This document shows, piece by piece, positions 39,501 through 51,500 of a stretch of DNA of 64,000 bases. The notes under the pieces were generated by a model, which saw only the letters and a list, made by a program, of their open reading frames with translations, had not been told where the DNA came from and searched no databases. The position numbers and the translations under genes are program-made. How positions within the stretch are numbered: the stretch's first letter is position 1; each line of letters opens with the position of its first letter. Source of the stretch: Delphinus delphis (taxonomy: Eukaryota; Chordata; Mammalia; Artiodactyla; Delphinidae); contig NC_082684.1 of assembly GCF_949987515.2 (NCBI RefSeq), forward strand, positions 15,429,701-15,493,700. The letters run 5' to 3'.

Positions 39501-42500
39501 TTTCTGTTCACACAGTAAAACAGGATGTGGGCTTCACTAGTTCATTCCCATATTCCCAGGAAGCACCTACTGCATGCCGGGTCCTGGGAACAGAGATGCG
39601 TAAGTCACAGCCCAAGTTCTAGCTCATAAGAATTTCAGTGTTATGGGGAAAGTGTAAAAACGAAAACCTGGAACATGCTATAGAAGGACAAAGAAAGGCA
39701 CGCAGCTGCCTTGGGGTGGAAGAAAAGGTAAAGGAGAGTTTGCCCCACGGCCAAGACAGGAGAGTGCGTGCCAGGTAGAGTGCATAGGGCAAAGGAAGGC
39801 CAGCTTGAGGGCTCATATGGAGAAACAAGAGTGTGGTAGAAGAATCAGGTTCAGCTGAGGAGAAGCTGCTTGAGAAGAAGCTGGAGAAAAAGGCAGGGGC
39901 CAGTGAGGGATCCTGTATGCCAGCTGTATGCCATGATGAGGAGTTAATAAAGCTTCAGGAGTATGATTTGGAGTCCTAGTTAAATTGACTCTCTAAAAGT
40001 CAAGTTTTTATTATTATAGTATCATTTATACAGTTGGATATTAATTATCCATGCACATATTTTTTAAACTATTTTCATACCCATTCTGTTATCTCATAGT
40101 CCAATCCATCATGCTTCTTGACTTCTGTCCTTCTACTAACCCCTCAAATATTAAGAAGGTGCAAATTATTTTACATCAGGCTAAGCAAAACATAGGAATG
40201 TAAATCCACTATTCTCTCCCAACCAAATGAATATATGCTTCAGAAGCCAAATAGGAAGATCTTTTTTTTTTAATTTTATTCCATAAGAATTCACTTTTTC
40301 AAAAAGGTAAATCTATATTTGTTTCAGTTTCTAAAACCTCATTATTAAGAAGCAGAAATAATGAGGTGAATTTCTGATATTTAAAGATCTGCAATAAGAC
40401 CTACTTGCACCATTACTTAATTTTAAATTTCATCAGTATTTGAGAATATTAATTTTCCTGACTTTCCTCCTTCTATCCTAACAAAAAATGACCTTGAAAA
40501 TCATGTATCACCGCTTGATTAAACATCAGATTGTATTCAAAGAACTGCTCTGGGCAACAGGAACAATTCTCGGAATTTTAATGAAAACATTTTATTTTGG
40601 AGGCAAGCCAAGCATGTTTTACAGCCCTAAATTCCTCTGCCTGTTTAAATTTTTTTTAAGTTCAAAACTAATCAGTGATTAAAATAAAATGCATACAATA
40701 TTGTAAATCAACTACACTCCAATAAAAATTTTTAAAAATAAAATAAAATGCATAACAAAGCAAATTGGTAACCCTACACTGCCACTTGAATCTGAATAAA
40801 ACTATAAACTGGTTTTTATCAGAAGTACTTAAGTTGTTAATAAATGACAGGGTCATGCAGTTTATGTAGATAAATTTGAATACCTACGTATTGGAAGTTC
40901 TGTAAAATCGATAAAAATAATAGATGCTTAGGAATTTTTTTTAAGGGAAAAGCATAGATCCTCCCAATGTAAATGAGTAATCATCACATCAATTATTTCC
41001 TTTTTTATCTGCGAAACATAATCCCATCTCATTTACCTGCTTAGTTAGTCTATATATAGGACATTACTCTTGCGGCAACTATCTACCAGCTAACATCAGG
41101 AAAATACTGACTTCCCTGTACTACCTTCTGTGAGGGTAATCCAATTTTAGTGATAAAAATAGACAAATTAAAAGGTTAAAGCTCTACTGACTGAGCAAAG
41201 CAGGTTTACACTGTTTTGTTCCTCTTAATACAGAATGCAAGGCTATGTAAAGCCTTTTAAGACAGGTAAGAAACAATTTTACTAAGTTATTCTTAGAATA
41301 AAGCTACCAAAAGAACAGTCTGTCTAACCTGATTTAGACATCATGAGAATCAGTAACATGTGACACTCTGCCTACTCTATGAAAATGAAAATTTAGGCAC
41401 AAAATGTTGAATTGCTATTGTAAAGCCTCATTTATTTTGAAGTGATAAAAACCTGCAAAAGAGGAAAGGCAAAAGTGTGAATAGTGAGCTCAAAAGAATC
41501 CAGTCAGCCTTGTTCCCTTCTGATTCTTTTAGATCACTATCCAATTAAGTCTATAGTAACAGAGCAGGACATGTCAAATACAGGTCCTTCATGAAGTCCC
41601 TGTGCTGGTCGGAAACTTTCAAATACCATTGAAAGTTTTCAAACCATACCAACAATGCAAATTATTGATGTTTCAATTTAATTTTAACTTTAATCAAAAT
41701 CTTCCAAAATTACTGAAAACAAAAGGCACATTACTTACTCTCTTTATACCTTAGGTGCTTCTTATGACTTGTACATGTATTATACAAAAAATAGTTTTCC
41801 ACCCTCTATCAATTTGGAAATCATGATTATGAACATTCCAATGACAAATGTCATCCTTTTAAAGAACAGAGTACTACATTTTAACCTATTTACCATGTTT
41901 GTTTGAAACTGCACAGGCCTCCATCAGAGTATTTTGCATACTACTTTCTTCTAAAAGGTCTGATAATTACACATGTAAACCCCATGAGGTTCAAATTGTT
42001 TATTTATCTAAAAAACACTTAAAATTCACTCTTGCTTGGCAGGGCAAATCCCTGACAATATTTAAGTTCTCTGATTTACATCTCTCTCGTCCCTTCTCCT
42101 TACTCCCAGACTTACTGGAAACACTCTTGGGCTAAAAGCTTCACTGGCCAGGAGGCCCCCTAACCAGACCTCCTCTTCCTGGGTTCCCTTTCCACTCATC
42201 TACTGTCTCATGCAGTTAGCAGGTCTCTCTGGCCACCTCTCATGTCTAACAAAGTTCATTTGGTAGATGTGGCTGTCTGGCCAAGTCTTTTCTTCCTCAC
42301 AGTGGCAGGCACCTCTCTCTAAAAACAAGACCTTCCCAAGCGGAGTCGGCCTACTCTTTACTCAAGACCTATGATCCAATCCATCACAGACACTCCTGAC
42401 ATCTTGGCTCCCTTTCTAAGCCTCTGACTCCCCTTGCCTCCGCCTTTATTTTTCTCATCCTCTAGGTCAATATTGGTCATTTCTATTTAAGCTACAAGTC

Positions 42501-45500
42501 TTAATGAGTAGAGTGCCCTAGTTTTACATCCATAGACACAAAGTATTAGAAATATAATAGTTTATATCTACAGAATGACTGGTAGATATAGCTAATTTTA
42601 TAACAGCACAAGTAGATAGGCAGCAAATTTTCTAATCTATAGCAACAACTAAGCAATAGTAATTAAACTATTCTCTAAACTAAAGGTTGCAGCTAAACCT
42701 TTACCTGAGACACTGGCAATTCTGGATCTGGTTCCTGGAAAGCATTAAGAAGGTTGTAAACATTTTTAGGATAATACAGTTTCTAAAATTAAAAGTCTTA
42801 ATGACCAACCAAGTATTTGTAGGTGGACTCAAACTCATTCAATAAAAACCCAAACATGAACTTTAATCTTTCCCCAAAAGCGCCCTTACAAGTTCTGTAC
42901 AAGTAACACCCTATCCACTGAAGAGTGCTAAATTTTCTATGATCAGAAAATTCTAATTACTGTTACCTCATTTAGAGCACAGAGAAGAGATCTTTACATA
43001 TTTAATGAATTCACAGTATCTCAGGAATTAAAAATAATTTTACAACTATACCAAGGAAGCTATTTTTATATTCAAAAACAAGTTCATGGTGGTTAAAGCA
43101 TTCAGACTTTAATCCCTTGAGGAGGAGGAGGAAAATCCACATACTATAAACCCTTCGATTCCCCATAAACATAATGGGATCAGTGGCTAAAGATAAGAAA
43201 TTAATTCTGACTGCAATGTCTTCCGAGAAATTTTTGTAAATAGACTATATAATATATATCAGGGTCAGGTGCTGATAAACTTAGGGTTTTTTTCTGTCCA
43301 AAATTAAATAGAAATGCATTGGTTAAAAACACAGATTTATAACAAATTTATTTATAAAAGATCTACACTTTCACATCTACAGTCAGCAGCCTCTGAACAC
43401 TCAATCTGCAGCATGTTTTACTGGGAAAGCTACTAAGAAACAGAAAAAGGAAAGAAAAAAAAAATCCTTGCTTTCTACAGCTCTAAAATCCAAAAAGAAT
43501 ACCCGAAATATTTTTTAAAGAATATATTATGTGTGCAAGCAATGTGTAAACCATCTGGTCACCAAGGAAGGATAAGCAATTTCACATGACACACAGCAGC
43601 AACAAGAGAGGAAAAGGCTAAACTAAGCTAGAAAGTGAGAGTCCTAGCGGGTGGGAGTTAGAGAATACTTGGCAATCAGCTGAACAGAACACAAAACAGC
43701 AACTAAGAAGACACAGCAATTGGAGGTTTTCAATGCCGGCGTGCAGAAGAAAGAGCTGGAAAAAGAATAGATTTCCTAGATCCCACAATCCATATTTAGA
43801 GAAATACACTGATACAGGCAATGAGATGACAGAAGAAATAACCCCTTCTATTCTTTCTTCTATTTATTTGTATACGTGTCTAAATGACCCCCCATTATCT
43901 CATTTGAGTCCCACAACAACCACTTCAGGGAGGCAGGTAAGTGTTATTATCCATTTTACAGATCAGTAAACAAATTCAGGGATGTCATGTAATTTGCTCA
44001 AGGTCACACAAAGAAGCCAGAGCTCTTTCTTGCCAGTCCACCTTGGAGATTAAAAAAAATGAGTTAGATACATAAGGCAGGATTGAAGGGTAAAGTGTAG
44101 GAGAGATACAAGATAAGTTCCATATAGAAACAGGTTAAAAAGTTTACTAGAGGTGATTGTAGACAGCGTTTGAAAAGGAAAACAGTGAAAGGAGACAGAG
44201 CCACGGAAAGTAAGTAAATGCTGGACACTTGTTAGTCTGCAGGGAGATTCCTCCAGTGGCCCAAACTGACCCCGGCAGCTCAGCCTCAGAGCGCTCTGTT
44301 CACCAACGAACGCCTTCATGCTCTCTGTGTCTCGTCCTGCCCCGCAGGATTGCACTTACGACTTACCAGGCAGGTAAAGAACATTAGGGACCTGATGTGA
44401 AATGAGAAGAAAATGAGAAGGGAGAGGATGGAAAGGTGTAGAGACCGGTGAGGTGGTACGGATGGAAGATGGAGGCAAGGCTTAACCACGAGTCGGCAGA
44501 GAATACATTAATTCCACAACATTCTCTTGGCATCCCTGGAACCCCGAGAGGCACTGAAAACATTCTATGTGGGAAGGCACATAATTAAATAAATTACAGT
44601 ACAATGTGTTAAATGCCATACTCAAGCATGGACCAACCACAGATGACTTAGATGGAGGACAGAAAAGCAGAACATGAGAGATAAGGAAGTCAGGGTAAAA
44701 AGAGAGATTATTCTGGAAATGATTGTGTACCAATGATCTATGAACTATATTCAACATCATTTTATCATCAATTTCACTGGACACTCCTCACAGATGCTCT
44801 CCAGATTACCAACAATCCTTTCAGAAAGATATGACAGAATCCCACCTGCAAATATCTCTAGCTAACTAGAGATAATAGCAGCTCACTTTTTTGATCACTT
44901 AGCATGTGTTAATGAACTTAACCCTCACAACAACCCTTTGAGGTAGGTATGTTACCATGGCCATTTTATGGGTAACTCTGAGGTCAAAGTGTGCAGGCAG
45001 TATTTGAAGCTAGATACTCTCAGTCAAGAGCATGCACTTTGCTTTACATATGAGACCATAGCAAGGCCGGAACGCAGACTACTGTAGAGTGTGGGAAGAC
45101 CAAGGCCAGGTATGGCTGGTCTGGAGATCCACCAGGAGCAGCAGAACGATGGAGGAAAGAGTCAGGATATTTTAATTTAGAGACAGGGCAAATTTAGTGA
45201 TTTTGTTTTGTTTTGTTTTTTTGCGGCACGCGGGCCTCTCACTGTTGTGGCCTCTCCCGTTGCAGAGCACAGGCTCCGGACGTGCCGGCTCAGCGGCCAT
45301 GGCTCACGGGCCCAGCCGCTCCGTGGCATATGGGATCTTCCCGGACCGGGGCACGAACCCGCGTCCCCTGCATCGGCAGGCGGACTCTCAACCACTGCGC
45401 CACCAGGGAAGCCCAAATTTAGTGATTTAATTTTTAAATCACTAAGACCTTCATCTGGGTCTCTCTCAATTATAGTTTTTATGATTTAAATTAATCCACA

Positions 45501-48500
45501 TACACAGGAAACCACAAGTTAGGTTCACTTGGTCTAGCAAATTATCTCCATGGGTATTATCAGCATAGTTTGAGTAGAAAGCACCAGGCCCAGGCCTAGA
45601 GTCAGAAAACCTGGGCTTGATCCTCAGGGAGCCACTTAGCTGCATGACCTTGAACAACCTCCATTACCCAGTCCTCCTCTCAAATTAGAGCAATAGTGCC
45701 TACTTTATAGGATAGCTTTAAAAATAAAACCTTGAAGATTATTTCATAATTTTCAGAGTTCTTATACCATAGTAGTTCATGAAGTATAAGGTGGTAGTAC
45801 TTTCAACAAGAAGTATTAACCACACAGAATTTCTTTATAAATACATGTACATAATGAACAGAAAAGCACCCAACTCTCTATTACTTCCTTTTTCAGAACT
45901 CAGAACTGACTCCCAGTTACGGCACATCAAATTAAAACTTCCCTTTGAATCTCCGTGAAAGTAAGAAGACAGGGAAAGTACAGTGGCACTGCCTAGAACC
46001 AGCAAAAACTCACCAGCATAAACTTCAATTCACAGTAGTTTGCTTCCTTCCTTCCTCCCTAGGGTATAGCTTTCTCTTAGGTTGTTGCTATTACTTTAGG
46101 GAATTAAAACTCCAGATGATTCTGAATGCAACTTCCAAATTGCCACCAATACTTACTCTGGCTAATGAGTCTGCCCAACTCTGCTCTTAAACTACAGAGT
46201 CATTATTCAGAATTTAGCAAAAACAGGAAGGAAAAGAATGTAAGAGAACAGAGAAATGAATGGATTTCAGAAGGTTTAGGGAAATCTAGTGACCAAGGAG
46301 CCAAGTGGGAATGTAATCTTTAAAATTCAGCAACGTGAACTGCTCTGCAGAGTACAGAATCAAAAGAATGCCTGGTTATAAGTCTCCATGGCCCAAATGA
46401 GGAAATAAATTAGATAATCATACAGAAAGATGTTTATTTGGCTTGGATCACCAGATCATTGTCTCAACCAACTACTAACATACAGCTCATTGGGGACCCC
46501 TGCTTCTCGACCTTTCATCTAAGCCAGTGGCTTTCAGCCTTTTCTCCACCTTCAAACTATTGACAGTAATAACCCCCTTCTCTCTCATTATAAGCAGAGA
46601 TTGCGGGTGGCAAGAAAAATGTGAATTACCCCCATTCTGATAAACAGCTAACCCTCCCACTCCCAGAATCACAGATTTTAACAATTTAAAAATCTATCAG
46701 CAATCTACCTCATTAAGAAAAGTATATTAACTTTAAAAAAAATCAACGACTACCTCTATGTTTTATGAACTGTTGAATTATACTGGAGCTAAAATCGGGG
46801 CTGCTTTTAAAGCCATGAATCTGACATATGGAACACAAAGAACAGTAATCAGATTAAGCAACTAATCAGGATGACCGACATGAGCCGTAAAAGCAAGCAT
46901 TCCCTCTAGGTCATGTTGCTGCATGGAAGGCCATTTTGCATTTCTCTCTTTTATGTCTTTTAACTTTTAACCACTTTTCTAGTCACGATTTAGAGAAAAC
47001 TTTGAAAAAAGATAGCACTTCTCTATGAATTGATTGTTCCTACTGTCTTTTGTCAAATGGGGAAACTACGATGACGAATTAACCAGTTATCCTTCTTTAT
47101 TCTTAACTGATCAGAACTTTAACGTCCTTCATGCTTACAGACCCTGCCCTCTGTTTCACACCATTCTGCATCTGGGAAAAGCAGTCCAGAATCCATCTTT
47201 TTCAGGAACCCTTCCCAAACATCATGTTATTACCTTCAACCTACCCTTCAGTCCTCCCGTATCCAAATAAAATTGTGTAACGCTAAGGAAACAAGCTGGT
47301 CCATAGTATATCATACCTCTCCAGCCAACCTGACTATGCTGACTTTGGCAAGAATCAAAACCAAATAAAATCCACATGTCCTAACAGAAAATACAAGGCA
47401 CTAATTAAATATTTTTGATGATACTATACCAAAATGGTATCTCTTAAAGGAGAACTAAACATAGAAGAAATAGTCTTAGAGGTGGGCTTCATTCCAAAAG
47501 GTTAATGTATCACCACCAAAACGTCTTTTTGAAGCTCCCTGGACCAGCTTATAAAAAGATTAGCAAACAGCAAATCACTTTAGAGAGGTTCTCCTCATCC
47601 AGGAGAAAAATAAGCAAAACCCAAAGTGAATATTAACATAAAAAACAAAAGCTATTTTTGTTCTAGAAAAAAAAAAAGCGAGAGCAAAAATGAATCCATT
47701 TGGCACTCAGGAGAAATATTTTAATTTCCTTTCTCTTCCATGCGTCCAGGCACTGCTTCAAAGTCACTCATTTGTAATCAAATCAGTTGCGTGGCACAGG
47801 AATGGTAATTCAAGAAGCTGCAGAGGAAAAATATTCTACTTTAAAATGTAGAAGCCTCAAAAAAAAAAGCCCATGAGGCTAAAGGGGTACATGAAGATAA
47901 ACCAGGGAAACCGCAGGGGCTGAGAGTCATCTGCCTCTGCTCTGATCACATTACCGTTAGCTTTTCATAGATTGCTAGTCTCTCCATTTAACTTCCTCCA
48001 CTGAAACAAGAGCGTTGTGAAGAAATACCAATGATGATAATGACTATCAGAAACACTCTCCTGGAGGGATCCAGGAAGAATTTGCTCAACTGATTTAAAA
48101 AAAAAAAACTGACCCTCGAGATAAGAAATGAATTAAGAATGTCCATAATGCAATTACATGTGTATGAAAAGGTGAATACATATAAGAACCTATGGTGCTG
48201 AGAATTAGGATGGGGGGCAGGGAGAAGCAAAGACCACCAGGCAATTAGGGTGATCTCCATAAACAGAGTGGAAGTTGGCACACATAAATAACACCATCCA
48301 GATGCATATATGAATATGATCAAGGCACTCATTCAGCAAAATACATAATGACGGCACCTGGGTGCCAGATTCTGTGCCATTCCATACAGATCTGCCATCC
48401 TGGACTCATATTCTAAAAGAAAGAATGAGAATTTTCAAGCTTTTAATCAAAGGAACCTCCTAAAGCTTCCTGAAGCTCCTCATTAAATGCATCAGCACTC

Positions 48501-51500
48501 TAACATAAATATTTAAATTCTTTTTAATTAATTAAGAAAAAAGCAGGATTGCTTTAAGCTTGGGGAAATCATAATGGAAAATATTTCCAAAATGAAATAA
48601 CACTTGGATACAAAATGCACAAATCGGTGCTAAGAGAAGCATACAGAGAAAAAGCGCAGTGTTTAAAGGCTGGATCAAAGAATAACTAATTGGAGTGAGC
48701 CATGTAAACTTTTCAGAGGCCCTAACCAGGAATCCAAAGGCCGGTTTGGTAAGGTAACATCAAGTTAAAACTTCTGGGCTTCCCTGGTGGCACAGTGGTT
48801 GAGAGTCCGCCTGCCAATACAGGGGACACGGGTTCGTGCCTCAGTCCGGGAAGATCCCACATGCCGCAGAGAGGCTGGGCGCATGAGCCATGGCCGCTAA
48901 GCCTGCGTATCGGGAGCCTGTGCTCTGCAAGGGGAGAGGCCACAAAAGTGAGAGGCCCGCGTACCGCAAAAAACAAAACAAAACAAAACCAAAACTTATG
49001 TTCCTGGTGAAGTGCTACTCGTCATTCTGACAATATATATAGTTCCTCCTTAAATAAACTATCTCAGCATAACAAATAAAAAGGATTAGAAAAAGGATTA
49101 GAAAAGGGAAAAAATGTCATAAATTTCTTCTGGTAGATTCTCCTCGGCAGCCTTTGATACTTGTAGGAGCTAAACATATCAACGCCTGCTTATAACAATA
49201 AAACAGTAACAAAGAATTACATTAAAAAAAAACATTTCTAGGATATTAAAATTAATTATGTATCACATTACGAAGTATTATTTCAAATCCACAATAAATA
49301 GGATAGTGGAAGAGGCCAGGACTTAACAAGATCTGTTGCCATAATGATCTTAACCATGTCAGATGGTTAACCAATGACAACAGCAATATTTCCCAGTATG
49401 ATCCTGTATCTTTTATTCTTCACCACCATTCTCATTCTCAGATCCACTAACCATTCCCTGTAACAAGTCTTAATTTTCCAAGAGGGCCAGCAAGGCCTAA
49501 AGGGAACTATATAAGAGGCCAAATAAAACGATCCAAGTTACTACCTTGTTTAGCTGTTAATTTTGGAGACTTTAAATGAAGTTCTTAATTTGTTCACCCT
49601 GTTCTCCCTAGGTACAAGGAAAGGGGTCAAGATCTCCGCGACAGCTCCTTCTTAACCATTAATAGAAACGCTGATGCTTTGCCTATGCAGTTCCCAAAGT
49701 GACAACATCTCCCCAGGATAAATTTGTACCTCTCCCCCAAAAAAGGAATCAGTCAGCGGTCGAGTAAGTTTCAGAATACTGTCTTAATCAAAATTAGGCA
49801 GGTTACCTTCCTTCAGGACTTCTCAGAGCCTTTAATCCAAGTACACAGATATGTCAAATTCCCATTTAGCTAAAAATCTTGAAAAAGGAACAGCACATGG
49901 GAAAATGTACTGGAAAAAGTTCAGAAACACAGTTTTGAAAAATTAGGCTACATAAGCACCAAAGAAGCAGCACAGGATAGACAAAGGGAATGGGCTTACC
50001 AGCTTTGTACCTTTGGACAAATTACTTCACCATGTGCCTCAGTGTGCTCTATCTGTAAAATGGGGGAAATAGTACCAACTTCCTAAAATAGCTGAGGATT
50101 AAATGAGATAACATATAAAACCCTCTGAATCAAGCCTGACACAGAGTAAATACTCAATAAATGTTACCTATTATCTTTGTTACATACTTTGCAAGGTTAT
50201 TCTAAGCAAAGAAATACACATAATTTATAGAATATATCCCTGGCAAGTAGTAAGCACTCAATAAAAGGTCATTGAACACTGTAAAGTCCTGATCACAGTG
50301 TCTAGCACAAACTAAACCTGAATTGCAGTACTGAATGTCACTATGATTACATCATTAAGATTAGAGACACGGAAAACAAACTATGGTTACCAAAGGGGAT
50401 AGCAGGGTGCGGGGGGTGGTGGTGGTGGATAGATTAGCAGTTTGGGATTAACATATACACACTACTATATATAAAATAGATAACCAACAAGGACCTACTG
50501 TATAGCACAGGGAACTATATTCAATATCTTGCAATAACCTATAATAGAAAACCTGAAAAAGAATATATGTATGTATAACTGAATTGCTTCGCTGTACACC
50601 TGAAACTAATACAACATTGTAAATTAACTATACTTCAATGGTTAAAAATGGTTTAAAAAAGATTATAAGGTCTTAACCATTAATAAAAACACTGCTGCTT
50701 TGCCTATAACACATTTCCTAATGTGACAACATCTCCCTAGGATGATAACAGCAAAGATATCTGAGCCTCGCCCACTGCCAAAAAAGGAATCAGTGATCAA
50801 ATAAGTTTCAGAACTATTGTATTCATCAAAATTAGGCAAAGTTTCTTTCTGCAGAACTCCTCAGAACCTTTAGTATGAATCTCTAAGTAGGGAATATACA
50901 TTTCCCAAATGCATTTAATGAGGAAACTTTCTTTCACTGAGCACTCTTGGGACTGTTGTTCTTTGGAACACAGAATAGAAACTATCCTAACTCAATGGAA
51001 AAATAGAACAATGTCTGGTACATCACTAGTTTGTAACAAACTTTGGTTGTACAAATGTAAAGGGGTCCATATTTTGTCGTGGTTCCCAAACATATTTAAG
51101 GGTGAAATCCTTTTTTTTTTTTTTTAAGCAGCATTTGTGGGACTACAATGCCAGGAAACATATCTGGAAGCGTGCTTGTCTATGGAAATGCAGTCCTATT
51201 AACCAATGTGACCTAACACAAGCACAACCTAGTTTAGCATTCCTACTAACACAGATTGCTCTGTGGGAGACGTGCTATCTATCTGAAGGCCAAAAGATTC
51301 ACTTTAATAGGTTATCCTCAATCCATTTGCTGGGCACTAAGGCAGAGCCTAGTGACAGTTTTCACGCCTCAGTTTACGGAACTCCCCCTCAATTTTCCTT
51401 TTTTTTCTAACATCTCCAAGGCAACACCACTAGAAGAAAAGCTGGGAAACTATAACTACATGGGTACGTTCTGCATTTAATAGACGTACTCACAAACTAC

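Noticed and set aside
46494..46552. Possible DNA-transposon terminus (CCAGTGGCTTTCAGCC)
   Set aside because: Only one end is visible and no matching inverted end or duplication was found nearby.
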